A stretch of DNA of 64,000 nucleotides from CAWDVR01 sp044869805 (GCA_044869805.1 JBIOXV010000013.1:1-64000), one strand, 5' to 3'; counted from the first letter of the stretch, positions 7,339-16,296 are shown. Program-made: numbers and translations. The notes: a model not told the origin generated them from the letters alone.

Positions 7339-8793
7339 CTACGCAGCGAGCGTCTCGAGCGTGGCGGTCAGGAGCTCGTAGAAGCGGCCGACCGTGTCGA
7401 TCTTCACCCTCTCGTCGGGCGAGTGCGGGAACTGGATGGTGGGGCCGAAGGAGATCATGTCCAGGCCCGGCTGCTTCTCGCCGATGATGCCGCACTCGAG
7501 CCCGGCATGGATGGCGCCCACCTGCGGCTCGAAGCCCAGCACCTCCTGGTGCGTGCGCTTCATCACCGCCAGCAGCGGCGAGTCGAGGTTGGGCTTCCAG
7601 CCCGGGTAGCCCGCGCCCTCGGCCACCTCGGCGCCGGCGAGGCGGGCGATCGCCCGGTTGCGCTGGCGCACTGCCTTGAGCGCCGAGGCCACGGAGCTGC
7701 GGTTGCTCATCGCGATCGCCAGCTTGCCGTCGGCCTCCGTGACCCGCGCCAGGTTGGTCGAGGTCTCGACCAGCCCCGGGATGTCGTAGCTCATCGCCAG
7801 CACGCCGTGCGGCAGAGCGTTGAGCAGGGCGAGCGCGCCGCTCGACGAGGCCGCGTCCCAGGCCGCGCCCGGCGACTCCTCGGCGCCGATCTCCCAGGTC
7901 AGGCCGGGCTCGGCCGGGCGGAGCTCCTCGCGGATCGCCGCCAGCTCGCGCTCGAGGAGATCGCGGCAGCGGTCACGATCGGCCGCGGCCAGCACCAGGT
8001 GCGCCGTGCCCTCGCGTGGGATGGCGTTGGTCTTGTCGCCGCCGGCCAGGCCGGCGAGCCGCAACGGCACCTCGAGCGAGGCGCCGAACAGGGCCCGCGC
8101 CAGGAGCTTCAGGGCGTTGCCCCGCTGCAGGTGGATATCGACCCCGGAGTGGCCGCCCTTCAAGCCCGCGACGCGCACCGCCAGCCCCGCCGAGCCCGTC
8201 GCCACCGGAGAGGAGGCGAGCGGCAGCGCCAGCCGGCTGTCGGCGCCGCCGGCGCAGCCGACGGTGAGCACGCCCTCTTCCTCGGAGTCGAGGTTGAGCA
8301 GGCGGGTGCCGGTGAGCAGGCTCGGGTCGAGCCCCGAGGCGCCGGTCAGGCCGCGCTCCTCGTCGATGGTGAACAGCAGCTCGAGGGGGCCGTGCACCAG
8401 GCTCGCGTCCTCGGCCACCGCCAGCATGGCGGCGACCCCGATACCGTTGTCCGAGCCCAGCGTGGTGCCGGTCGCCGCCAGGAACTCGCCGTCGCGCCGC
8501 GGCACGATGGGATCGCGCTCGAAGTCGTGGGTGACGTCCGAGTTCTTCTCGTTCACCATGTCGAGGTGCGACTGGAGGATGGTCGCCGGCGCCGCCTCGC
8601 GGCCGGCGCTCCCGGGCTTCACCACCAGCAGGTTGCCGGTGGCGTCGGCGCGGTGCTCGAGGCCGTGGCGGCCGGCCACACCGAGCACGTAGCGCCGCAT
8701 CCCCTCCTCCTTGCCGGAGCCGCGCGGGATGCCGAGGATCTCGTCGAAGTGCCGCCACAGCGCCTGCGGCGAAAGCTGCGAAACGAAGCTCAT
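7339..8793 (-). CDS. pepD: Aminoacyl-histidine dipeptidase (Xaa-His dipeptidase)
   Basis: A 484-residue M20-family zinc peptidase of the PepD type, cleaving dipeptides such as carnosine in the cytosol. Metal-site motifs are visible: QSHLDMVNEK (His and the catalytic Asp), GSDNGIGVAA (bridging Asp), IDEERGLTGA (catalytic Glu-Glu) and NLDSEEEG, plus a C-terminal His in FPHSPDERV. The lid domain is marked by GLKGGHSGVDIH. The length agrees with E. coli PepD. The ATG at 8793 has GGGAGG six bases upstream. It is divergent from an OPT peptide transporter, so peptide uptake and hydrolysis are linked by position, and it leads the MMPL exporter. Confidence 0.93.
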   Translation of the reverse strand: MSFVSQLSPQALWRHFDEILGIPRGSGKEEGMRRYVLGVAGRHGLEHRADATGNLLVVKPGSAGREAAPATILQSHLDMVNEKNSDVTHDFERDPIVPRRDGEFLAATGTTLGSDNGIGVAAMLAVAEDASLVHGPLELLFTIDEERGLTGASGLDPSLLTGTRLLNLDSEEEGVLTVGCAGGADSRLALPLASSPVATGSAGLAVRVAGLKGGHSGVDIHLQRGNALKLLARALFGASLEVPLRLAGLAGGDKTNAIPREGTAHLVLAAADRDRCRDLLERELAAIREELRPAEPGLTWEIGAEESPGAAWDAASSSGALALLNALPHGVLAMSYDIPGLVETSTNLARVTEADGKLAIAMSNRSSVASALKAVRQRNRAIARLAGAEVAEGAGYPGWKPNLDSPLLAVMKRTHQEVLGFEPQVGAIHAGLECGIIGEKQPGLDMISFGPTIQFPHSPDERVKIDTVGRFYELLTATLETLAA

Positions 8794-8892
8794 GCCGACC
8801 TCCCGATCACGGAGTGCGATGGTATCACCGGCATCGAGCCGTTCCGCCGAGCACTGTGTGGCGCTAGCCGGGGATCGGTGGCACTTTTCCGC

Positions 8893-8898
8893 TACAAT
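8893..8898 (+). promoter_or_regulatory. Candidate -10 box (TACAAT) of the OPT transporter
   Basis: TACAAT in the context GCTACAATCC sits 52 nt upstream of the ATG at 8951, in the 157-nt gap between the divergent pepD and transporter genes. The -35 region is not recognisable. The leader carries AGGGAG as ribosome-binding site. Confidence 0.45.
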
Positions 8899-8950
8899 CC
8901 GGCGCAACTCAAGCCTTCGATCCGCCGCCTGCGCGGCGCTAGGGAGCCTT

Positions 8951-10963
8951 ATGGCCGAGACCAGCGAGAAGCAATTCACGCCGTTCGTCCCCGCCTCGAC
9001 CGTGCTGCCCGAGTTCACCGTGCGGGCCGTCGTGCTGGGCGCGATCTTCGGCATCATCTTCGGCGCTTCCACGGTCTACCTCGCGCTGCGCGCCGGCCAG
9101 ACCGTCTCGGCGTCGATCCCCATCGCCGTGTTGGCGATCGCCATCCTGGGCAAGCTCGGCCGGGCGTCCATCCTCGAGAACAACATCGTGCAAACCGTGG
9201 GCTCGGCCGGTGAGTCGATCGCCGCCGGTGTGGCCTTCACCATCCCGGCGCTGGTCTTCCTCGCCGGCGGCGTCGAGTTCTTCAACTACTTCAACATCTT
9301 CACCATGGCCCTGGTGGGCGGCATTCTGGGTGTGCTGTTCATGGTGCCGCTGCGCCGCTCGCTGATCGTCAAGGAGCACGCCACCCTGCCCTACCCCGAG
9401 GGCACGGCCTGCGCCGAGCTGCTGATCGCGGGCCAGAAGGGCGGCTCGCTCGCCAGCAGAGTCTTCGCCGGCCTCGGCATCGGCGCCGCCTACAAGACCC
9501 TGATGAGCATCCTCGGCCTGTGGAAGGAGGTGCCGGCCCTGGTCGCCGGCCGCGGCGGCGCCTTCCCCCGCGCCTCGGTGGCCTGCGAGATCACCCCCGA
9601 GTACCTGGGCGTGGGCTACATCATCGGGCCCAAGATCGGCGGCGTGCTGGTCGCCGGCGGCGTGCTCACCTACCTGGTGCTGATCCCGCTGGTGGCCTAC
9701 ATCGGCGATGCTCTCGCGGCGGCGATCCCGCCGGGGATCACCCCCGAACCGGGCGAAGCCCCGATGCTGATCAGCCAGATGGGTCCGGACGAGATCCGTC
9801 TCGGCTACACCCGCTACATCGGCGCCGGGGCGGTGGCGGCCGGCGGCCTCCTGACGCTGATGCGCACCATCCCCACCATCGCCTCCGCGGTCAGGGACAG
9901 CTTCAAGAACCTGCAGGATCTGAAGGCCGGCCGCAGCCCGGCGCGCACCGAGCGCGACATCCCCATCACCTACGTCATCGTCGGCTCGCTGATCCTGATG
10001 GGCATCATCGCCCTGCTGCCGCAGCTCCCCGGCACCTTCCCGGGCACCCTCTTCATGGGCATCCTGGTGGTGGTCTTCGGCTTCTTCTTCGTCACCGTCA
10101 GCTCGCGCATCGTCGGCCTGATCGGCTCCACCTCCAACCCGATTTCAGGCATGACCATTGCCACCCTGATGGCGACCTGCGCGCTCTTCGTGGCCATCGG
10201 CTGGACGGGCGACGCCTACCAGGCCATGGCGCTCTGCGTCGGCGGCATCGTGTGCATCGCGGCCGCCAACGCCGGCAACACCAGCCAGGACCTGAAGACC
10301 GGCTACATCGTGGGCGCCACCCCGCTCTGGCAGCAGCTCGGCCTGATCGTCGGCGTGCTGGCCTCGGTGTTCGCCGTGGGCTTCACGCTCAACCTGATCG
10401 ACAGCACCCAGCGCCTGCAAGGGGTAGAGCACGCCATCGGCAGCACCGCCTATCCGGCCCCCCAGGCCACGCTGATGGCCACCATCATCCAGGGCGTGCT
10501 GGCGCAGGACCTGCCCTGGGGCCTGGTGCTGGCCGGCGCTTTCATCTCGGTAGTCGTCGAGCTGTGCGGCGTGCGCTCGCTGTCTTTCGCTGTCGGCGTC
10601 TACCTGCCGCTCTCGACCACGTTGCCGATCTTCCTCGGCGGCGCGGTGCGTGGGATCTTCGAAAGGATGAGCGGCACCAAGTCCGACAACGAGTCCGAGG
10701 TGTCGCCCGGCATGCTCTACGCGACGGGTCTGGTGGCCGGCGGTTCGCTCCTGGGTGTCGCCATTGCCGCTCTCCAGGTGCTCGAGAAGACGGTGATGGT
10801 CGACGGCGTCGCCACGCAGGTACGGATGTACGACTGGATCCTCGACAGCGTGGGCGTGCACGGCTTCGAGAGCCTGGGCGGCTGGGCCGACGTGCTGGGA
10901 AGCCTGGCATTCCTGGCGCTGTGCTTCCTGCTGTTCCGGGCGGCGAGGAAGAAGCTGGAGTAG
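8951..10963 (+). CDS. OPT-family oligopeptide transporter
   Basis: A 670-residue, highly hydrophobic protein with about 16 predicted membrane segments, matching the bacterial branch of the oligopeptide transporter (OPT) family, which imports small peptides or metal chelates with protons. Typical features are LRAGQTVSASIPIAVLA near residue 40, LENNIVQTVGSAGESIAAG near residue 75, LPYPEGTACAELL near 145, and STSNPISGMTIATLM in the second half. The ATG at 8951 has AGGGAG at 8941. The neighbouring divergent pepD suggests the imported peptides are hydrolysed in the cell. It ends just before a palindromic repeat pair. Confidence 0.93.
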   Translation: MAETSEKQFTPFVPASTVLPEFTVRAVVLGAIFGIIFGASTVYLALRAGQTVSASIPIAVLAIAILGKLGRASILENNIVQTVGSAGESIAAGVAFTIPALVFLAGGVEFFNYFNIFTMALVGGILGVLFMVPLRRSLIVKEHATLPYPEGTACAELLIAGQKGGSLASRVFAGLGIGAAYKTLMSILGLWKEVPALVAGRGGAFPRASVACEITPEYLGVGYIIGPKIGGVLVAGGVLTYLVLIPLVAYIGDALAAAIPPGITPEPGEAPMLISQMGPDEIRLGYTRYIGAGAVAAGGLLTLMRTIPTIASAVRDSFKNLQDLKAGRSPARTERDIPITYVIVGSLILMGIIALLPQLPGTFPGTLFMGILVVVFGFFFVTVSSRIVGLIGSTSNPISGMTIATLMATCALFVAIGWTGDAYQAMALCVGGIVCIAAANAGNTSQDLKTGYIVGATPLWQQLGLIVGVLASVFAVGFTLNLIDSTQRLQGVEHAIGSTAYPAPQATLMATIIQGVLAQDLPWGLVLAGAFISVVVELCGVRSLSFAVGVYLPLSTTLPIFLGGAVRGIFERMSGTKSDNESEVSPGMLYATGLVAGGSLLGVAIAALQVLEKTVMVDGVATQVRMYDWILDSVGVHGFESLGGWADVLGSLAFLALCFLLFRAARKKLE

Positions 10964-10974
10964 GGAACGGTGCA

Positions 10975-11043
10975 GGGCGACCACGAGGGTTGCCCCTACG
11001 TGTAGGCAATCGCGAGCTGTAGGGGCGGGCCTCGTGCCCGCCC
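10975..11043. repeat. Inverted pair of GTAGGGGCG-type palindromic repeats
   Basis: Two 25-nt copies face each other at 10975-10999 and 11019-11043, separated by 19 nt. Each is itself nearly palindromic (GTAGGGGCGGGCC then TCGTGCCCGCCC). Related copies occur at 22945-23048 and 63323-63431. The site lies between convergent genes (OPT transporter and epmB) and may end transcription for both. Confidence 0.85.
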
Positions 11044-11049
11044 TTTCTG

Positions 11050-12105
11050 TCAGCCCGGCCAGCTCCCGATTCCCACCTTCCCCGCCGCTCCCTCCACCTC
11101 CCGCACCAGGCGCGGCACGAGGTAGCCGGGGAGGCGCGCCGCGAGCGCGGCGGCCAGGCGCCGCGCCTCGCCCTCCTCCACCTCGAAGTGTGCGGCGCCG
11201 GTCACGTGGTCGAGGAGGTGTAGGTAGTAAGGCATCACGCCGGCCTCGAAGAGCGCTCGCGAGAGGTCTGCCAGCGCCTCCACCGAGTCGTTCACCCCCT
11301 TGAGCAGCACGGATTGATTGAGCAGCGGCACGCCCGCCTCGGCTAGGCGCGCCATGGCAGCGGTCACCTCGCGGTCGATCTCGCGCGCGTGGTTGGCGTG
11401 CAAGACCATAACCGGCGCCAGCCGCGTGCCGGTGAGCCAGGCGAGGAGGTCGTCGTCCACCCGGTCGGGGAGCACGATCGGAGTGCGGGTGTGGACCCGG
11501 AGCCGCACGACGTGCGGGATCGCGGCCAGGGCCTCGGCCAGCCGCGCGAGCCGGGCATCCGGCAGCAGCAGCGGGTCGCCGCCCGAGAGGATCACCTCCT
11601 CGATCGTCGGGTCGGCCGCCACGTAGGCCAGGGCCGGCTCGAAGCCAGCGGCCGACGCTCCCTGCTCGGCGTACGGGAAAGCGCGGCGGAAGCAGTAGCG
11701 GCAGTGCACGGCGCAGGCGCCGGTCGCCACCAGCAGCGCGCGCCCCTGGTACTTGTGCAGCAGCCCGGGCACCGGTGCCGCGGCGAGCTCGCCCACCGGA
11801 TCGGCGGTGAAGCCCGGCACTGGGTCGAGCTCGGCGGCGACGGGCAGCACCTGGGCGAGCAGCGGGTCGGCAGGGTCGCCTTTGCGCATACGGGCGACGA
11901 AGCTCCGCGGCACGCGCAGCGGGAAGAGGCGCCCGGCGCGCCGCATGCCGTCGAGCAGCCCGTCCACGCTCGAGGCAGGAAGCTCGAGCAGCGAGAGCAG
12001 CTCGGCCGGGTCGGTCACCGCCTCGGCGAGCCTGCGGCGCCAGGCGCCTGGCCGGGGCCGCGGTACGTCGGCCGCCTGCCGCTCCGCGGCGGTTCGCGCT
12101 ATCAT
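11050..12105 (-). CDS. epmB: EF-P-(R)-beta-lysylation radical SAM enzyme EpmB (lysine 2,3-aminomutase type)
   Basis: The 351-residue protein is a radical SAM lysine 2,3-aminomutase homologue. CAVHCRYC (Cys131, Cys135, Cys138) binds the 4Fe-4S cluster, SGGDPLLLPD follows, and PLP-binding motifs lie near the C-terminus. In E. coli EpmB converts (S)-alpha-lysine to (R)-beta-lysine, which EpmA attaches to EF-P. Adjacency to efp and epmA makes EpmB far likelier than a catabolic lysine aminomutase, and the length fits (about 342 in E. coli). I chose the ATG at 12105. The frame is open to an ATG at 12135, but that codon shares the CATG of the efp start, so using it would bury the efp leader. Confidence 0.92.
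   Translation of the reverse strand: MIARTAAERQAADVPRPRPGAWRRRLAEAVTDPAELLSLLELPASSVDGLLDGMRRAGRLFPLRVPRSFVARMRKGDPADPLLAQVLPVAAELDPVPGFTADPVGELAAAPVPGLLHKYQGRALLVATGACAVHCRYCFRRAFPYAEQGASAAGFEPALAYVAADPTIEEVILSGGDPLLLPDARLARLAEALAAIPHVVRLRVHTRTPIVLPDRVDDDLLAWLTGTRLAPVMVLHANHAREIDREVTAAMARLAEAGVPLLNQSVLLKGVNDSVEALADLSRALFEAGVMPYYLHLLDHVTGAAHFEVEEGEARRLAAALAARLPGYLVPRLVREVEGAAGKVGIGSWPG
12100..12105 (+). promoter_or_regulatory. Candidate -10 box (TATCAT) for efp overlapping the epmB start
   Basis: TATCAT lies 28 nt upstream of the efp ATG. Its last three bases are the complement of the chosen epmB start codon, so the two divergent genes would share a very compact control region. No -35 is evident. 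This is a weak prediction based on spacing and sequence only. Confidence 0.3.
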
Positions 12106-12133
12106 CCCGCTTTCGCTTTCGATGAGGGTTCCC

Positions 12134-12697
12134 ATGGCGACGTATTACACCAACCAGTTCAAGTCCGGCCTCAAGATTATGATCGATGGCGACCCCTACA
12201 CCATCGTCGAGAACGAGATGGTGAAGCCGGGCAAGGGCCAGGCCTTCAACCGCGTGCGGGTCAAGAACCTGAAGACCGGCCGCACGGTCGAGAAGACCTG
12301 GAAGTCCGGCGACTCGGTGGAGGGCGCCGACGTCATCGAGACCGAGATGCAGTACCTGTACAACGACGGCGAGAGGTGGCACTTCATGGTGCCCTCGACC
12401 TACGAGCAGCACGAGGCCGACGCGCTGGTCTTGGGCGACGCGGCGCAGTGGCTCAAGGAGCAGGACGTCTGCTACGTGACCCTGTGGGACGGGCGGCCGC
12501 TGCTGGTCGTCCCCCCGGCTTTCGTGACGCTCAAGATCGTCGAGACCGACCCCGGCGTGCGCGGCGACACCTCGAGCGGCGGCACCAAACCGGCCAAGCT
12601 CGAGACCGGCGCCGTGGTCAAGGTGCCGCTCTTCGTGCAGGAGGGCGAGGTCATCCGCGTGGACACCCGCACGGGCGAGTACGTGTCCCGAGCGTGA
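12134..12697 (+). CDS. efp: Elongation factor P
   Basis: A 187-residue EF-P, the translation factor that relieves ribosome stalling at polyproline runs. The three-barrel plan is intact: a KOW-like N-domain, an OB domain and a third domain with GDTSSGGTKPAKLETG and VPLFVQEGEVIRVDTRTGEYVSRA at the C-terminus. The modified loop reads VKPGKGQAF with Lys34 at its tip, the residue lysylated by EpmA. ATGAGGG lies just upstream of the ATG as ribosome-binding site. The stop overlaps the GTG start of epmA, so the two are translationally coupled, and epmB is divergent. Confidence 0.97.
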   Translation: MATYYTNQFKSGLKIMIDGDPYTIVENEMVKPGKGQAFNRVRVKNLKTGRTVEKTWKSGDSVEGADVIETEMQYLYNDGERWHFMVPSTYEQHEADALVLGDAAQWLKEQDVCYVTLWDGRPLLVVPPAFVTLKIVETDPGVRGDTSSGGTKPAKLETGAVVKVPLFVQEGEVIRVDTRTGEYVSRA

Positions 12698-13656
12698 GCG
12701 GCGACTGGCGACCCTCGGCGCCACTCGACAACCTCCGGCTGCGGGCCGCGATCCTCGCCCAGATCCGCGCCTTCTTCGCCGCCCGCGGGGTGCTGGAGGT
12801 CGAGACGCCGGCGCTCGCGGCCGCCACAGTCACCGACCTCCACCTCGCCAGCCTCGAGACCCGCTGCCGCGCCGAGGCGGAGGGCGAGCTCGCCCTCTAC
12901 CTCCAGACCTCGCCCGAGTTCGCCATGAAGCGGCTGCTCGCCGCCGGCAGCGGGCCGATCTACCAGATCGCCAGGGCCTTCCGCGACGGCGAGGCGGGCC
13001 GCCGCCACAACCCCGAGTTCACCCTCCTCGAGTGGTACCGCCCCGGCCTCGACCACCACGGCCTGATGGACGAGATGGACGCCCTGCTGGGCGAAGTCCT
13101 GGGCCTGCCGCCGGCGGAGCGCCTGAGCTACGGCGAGCTGTTCGCGGGGCGCCTGGGGATCGACCCGTACCAGGCCGGAGCGGCCGAGCTCGAGTCGGCG
13201 GCGCGCGCCGCGGGCGTCGCCGACACGCTCGACCTGGAGCGCGATGCCTGGCTCGACCTGCTGCTCTCCGTGGTTCTCGAGCCCGGTCTCGGCCGCGGCC
13301 GGCCCACCTTCCTCTACGACTTCCCTGCCAGCCAAGCGGCCCTGGCACGGGTGCGGCCGGGGCCGCCGCCGGTGGCCGAGCGCTTCGAGGTCTATGTCGA
13401 GGGGCTGGAGCTGGCCAACGGCTTCCACGAGCTGACCGATGCCGCCGAGCAGCGGCGCCGCTTCGAGCGCGACCTCGAGCGCCGGCGCGAGCGCGGCCTG
13501 CCCGAGGTGCCGCTCGACGAGCGGCTGCTCGCGGCCCTCGCCTCCGGCCTGCCTCCCTGCGCCGGCGTGGCGCTCGGCGTCGACCGCCTGGTGATGCTGG
13601 CGGCAGGCGCCGGTTCCCTGTCCGAGGTGCTCGCCTTCCCCATCGACCGCGCCTGA
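12694..13656 (+). CDS. epmA: EF-P lysine-34 ligase EpmA (PoxA/GenX)
   Basis: A 320-residue class II aminoacyl-tRNA-synthetase-like protein that lacks the tRNA-binding N-domain of lysyl-tRNA synthetase, the known form of EpmA. Motif 1 region (GVLEVETPAL), motif 2 (QIARAFRDGEAGRRHNPEFTLLEWY) and motif 3 (GVALGVDRLVM) are in order, and QTSPEFAMKRLL supports lysine binding. It activates beta-lysine and attaches it to EF-P Lys34. The GTG start overlaps the efp stop (GTGA), giving translational coupling. EpmC, the hydroxylase of the same pathway in enterobacteria, is not in the window. Confidence 0.95.
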   Translation: MSGDWRPSAPLDNLRLRAAILAQIRAFFAARGVLEVETPALAAATVTDLHLASLETRCRAEAEGELALYLQTSPEFAMKRLLAAGSGPIYQIARAFRDGEAGRRHNPEFTLLEWYRPGLDHHGLMDEMDALLGEVLGLPPAERLSYGELFAGRLGIDPYQAGAAELESAARAAGVADTLDLERDAWLDLLLSVVLEPGLGRGRPTFLYDFPASQAALARVRPGPPPVAERFEVYVEGLELANGFHELTDAAEQRRRFERDLERRRERGLPEVPLDERLLAALASGLPPCAGVALGVDRLVMLAAGAGSLSEVLAFPIDRA

Positions 13657-13795
13657 CAGGCGCGCCATGTTGCCGCGCTGCGGCTTTGCTTCTGTTCGTG
13701 CCCGCCGCTATCCTCGCGGCACAAGGAACCGACGGAAAATGGTGGTCCAACCCGCGGGGGCAAGGGCATCGGCCCGCCCGGCCGAGGAGGGAGAC

Positions 13796-15874
13796 ATGGA
13801 GATGCTGAAGCACAGTCGATGGCTGCTCTGCTTGCTGGTCGTGGCGCTGATGGTGCCGGTTGCGCTGGCACAGCAGGAGGCGGCGCCGCAGGAGGGCGAG
13901 GCGGCCGCGGAAGAAGAGACGGCGACCGTCGAGGACATCATCGTCGTCACCGCCTCGAACGCTGAGCAGCGCCTGCAGGACGCGCCGGCCACCATGACGG
14001 TGATCACCGGCGAGGAGCTGGAGACGGCGCCGGCCGACGACTACGGCGACATCCTGCGCAACGTGCCGGGCCTGAACGTGTCGCAGATGAGCGCCCGCGA
14101 CATCCAGATCACCGGCCGCGCCTCCACCAACAGCCTGGCGGCCTCCGAGCTGGTGCTGCTCGACGGCCGCACCGTGTACCTCGACTTCTTCGGCTTCGTG
14201 ATGTGGGACCTGCTGCCCATCAACCCGCGAGAGATCAAGCAGATCGAGGTCGTGCGCGGCCCGGGGAGCGCGGTGTGGGGCGCCAACGCCTTGAGCGGCG
14301 TCATCAACCTCATCACCAAGACCCCGCGCGAGTCGGCGGGCGGCGCGGTCCAGGTCGGAGCCGGCGAGCTCGGCACCCTCTACGGCAGCGCCAGCTACGC
14401 GGCGGCGGGCGACAAGGCGGCCTTCAAGATCGCCGGCGCCTACTACGAGCAGGACCCCTACGATCGGCCGACGGGCAACATCCCGGGCAAGCCCACGCCC
14501 TACCCGCCCTTCGAGAACCAGGGCACCGAGCAGCCCAAGCTCGATCTGCGGGTGGATCTCGACCAGAACCCGGAGTCGGAGTGGACCTTCGGCGCCGGCA
14601 CGGCGGGCACCGACGGCATCATCCACTCCGGCATCGGGCCCTTCGACATCGACAAGGGCACCAAGATGAGCTACGCCAAGGTCGGCTGGACGCGGCAGGC
14701 GATGCGCGCCGGCTTCTTCACCAACATCCTCGACGGCGAGGCGGACAATCTGCTGACCGTGGGTGCCGACGGCCGGCCGATCAAGCTCGGTTTCGACAGC
14801 AAGACCTACAACCTGGACTTCTCGAACGTCACCCTGGCCGGGCAGAGCAACGTCTTCACCTACGGCGCCAACGCCCGCCACAACACCTTCGACCTCACCA
14901 TCGCACCGGAGGGCGACAGCCGCGACGAGTACGGCCTCTTCGTGCAGGACGAGATTCTCTTCGGCCTCAAGGCCCGCTGGCTGATCGGCGGCCGGGTGGA
15001 CAACCTCGACCCCATCGGCAACGTGTTCTCGCCGCGCACCAGCCTGGCCATCACGCCGAGCGGCAACCACACCTTCCGGTTGTCATACAACCGCGCCTTC
15101 AAGGCGCCGTCGGTGATCCAGAACTTCCTCGACATCACCATCGTCAACCTGGTCACGCTGCCCACCGGCCCCTACATCTTCCCCTCGGCGGTGCGCGGCA
15201 ACGAGGATCTCGAGGAGGAGCGGCTCGACGCCTACGAGGTGGGCTACGTGGGGACCTTCGGCCCGACCACCTTCTCGCTCGCCGTGTACCACAACGAGAC
15301 CAAGAACTCCCAGGACTTCTTCACCGCCGCCACCTACACCGCCGCCAATCCGCCGCCCGGCTTCCCGTTGCCGGCGTTCGTGCTCGCCATCCCGCCGCCG
15401 CAGGGCCTCGCGGGCTTGCTGCCGTCGCTGTTCTCCTATCGCAACATCGGCGAGGTCACGGACGAGGGCGTCGAGGCGTCGCTCATGTACCGGACGGGCT
15501 CGCCCTGGTCCTGGTCGGTCAACTACTCCTACCAGGCCGACCCCGAGGTCAAGGGAATCCCACGCGAGCAGGTCAACACGCCGCCGCGCCACCGTGCCAA
15601 CTTCAGCCTCGGCTACAACGGCGACAGGTTCTTCACCAGCGGCAACGTCAACTACGTCGACGAGGCATTCTGGACCGACGTTCTCGACTCCCGCTTCCAC
15701 GGCCCCACGGAGGAGTACACGCAGGTCAACCTCACGCTCGGCGTGCGGCTGGTCGACGACCGCCTCCAGCTCTCGGTGATCGGCAGCAACGTCTTCGACG
15801 AAGAGGTGCAGCAGCACGTCTTCGGCGACATCATCAGCCGCAAGATCACCGGCCAGATTCTGTGGAGCTTCTGA
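13796..15874 (+). CDS. TonB-dependent outer-membrane receptor
   Basis: A 692-residue receptor with a signal peptide (cleavage after about residue 25), a TonB-box-like VEDIIVVTAS, a plug domain with ADDYGDILRNVPGLNVSQ and VVRGPGSAVWGANALSGVINLIT, and a long beta-barrel ending in the outer-membrane Phe (ILWSF). It imports a scarce ligand such as an iron chelate, cobalamin or oligosaccharide, driven by TonB-ExbBD. The plug resembles the BtuB/CirA class, but the ligand cannot be read. GAGGAGGGAG precedes the ATG. The 139 nt upstream (13657-13795) shows no cobalamin riboswitch and no Fur-like box that I can recognise. The gene appears monocistronic. Confidence 0.9.
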   Translation: MEMLKHSRWLLCLLVVALMVPVALAQQEAAPQEGEAAAEEETATVEDIIVVTASNAEQRLQDAPATMTVITGEELETAPADDYGDILRNVPGLNVSQMSARDIQITGRASTNSLAASELVLLDGRTVYLDFFGFVMWDLLPINPREIKQIEVVRGPGSAVWGANALSGVINLITKTPRESAGGAVQVGAGELGTLYGSASYAAAGDKAAFKIAGAYYEQDPYDRPTGNIPGKPTPYPPFENQGTEQPKLDLRVDLDQNPESEWTFGAGTAGTDGIIHSGIGPFDIDKGTKMSYAKVGWTRQAMRAGFFTNILDGEADNLLTVGADGRPIKLGFDSKTYNLDFSNVTLAGQSNVFTYGANARHNTFDLTIAPEGDSRDEYGLFVQDEILFGLKARWLIGGRVDNLDPIGNVFSPRTSLAITPSGNHTFRLSYNRAFKAPSVIQNFLDITIVNLVTLPTGPYIFPSAVRGNEDLEEERLDAYEVGYVGTFGPTTFSLAVYHNETKNSQDFFTAATYTAANPPPGFPLPAFVLAIPPPQGLAGLLPSLFSYRNIGEVTDEGVEASLMYRTGSPWSWSVNYSYQADPEVKGIPREQVNTPPRHRANFSLGYNGDRFFTSGNVNYVDEAFWTDVLDSRFHGPTEEYTQVNLTLGVRLVDDRLQLSVIGSNVFDEEVQQHVFGDIISRKITGQILWSF

Positions 15875-15893
15875 GCGCTACCATCTGATCGGT

Positions 15894-15936
15894 CCGGCCG
15901 CCTTCTCCCTCTCCCTCTGACCGGGAGGGCGGCCGG
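15894..15936 (+). terminator. Hairpin after the TonB receptor
   Basis: CCGGCCGCC (15894-15902) pairs with GGCGGCCGG (15928-15936) around a pyrimidine-rich loop, 20 nt after the receptor stop and before the convergent hepT gene. It lacks a T-run, so it may be a weak or bidirectional terminator. Confidence 0.4.
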
Positions 15937-15952
15937 GATCTGTCCGATAGAG

Positions 15953-16296
15953 TCAATCCTCACGCTCCCGATCTGCAATCGGGCCGAGCGCCACGAGTAG
16001 CTCCCCGGCACTCCGCTCCACTACTTCCCAGACCCTTTCCCAGTCGATCTTCTCGTACCCGTGGATCAGACGGTCCCGCATTCCGGCCATCGCCTGCCAG
16101 AGGATGTCGGGGTGTCGAGCCCGGAACTCGGGTGACAGTCGCTTCGTAGCCTCTCCGATGACCTCGATCTTGCGCACCACCGCCGAGCGCACGAGCTCAT
16201 TGGCGAGAAACGCCTCTCTTGTCATCCCGCTGGTGACTCGTGGATGTCCCGGCAGGCCAGGACGATATCGAGGGCCCAGCCGTGGTCACGCTGCAT
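15953..16296 (-). pseudogene. hepT: HepT/DUF86 HEPN ribonuclease toxin, disrupted by a one-base frameshift
   Basis: The ATG at 16296, overlapping the mntA 3' end by 11 nt, reads MQRDHGWALDIVLACRDIHE, a normal DUF86 N-terminus, then SPAG and a TGA at 16224-16222. One base out of phase, from the ATG at 16225, a 90-residue frame continues the family: MTREAFLANELVRSAVVRKI, then EATKRLSPEFRARHPDILWQ and the catalytic HEPN motif RDRLIHGY (R-x4-H-x-Y). Inserting one base in the GCGGGATG junction (about 16225-16230) restores a roughly 114-residue toxin that would degrade RNA or be AMPylated by MntA. It is a real inactivation, an assembly indel or phase variation. The 90-residue frame alone lacks the first helix. 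Confidence 0.78.

Noticed and set aside
10145..12724. 859-codon minus-strand frame across OPT, epmB and efp
   Set aside because: It spans three well-supported genes in other frames and has no family features.
13657..13795. Cobalamin riboswitch before the TonB receptor
   Set aside because: The gap is too short and no B12-box-like sequence is visible.
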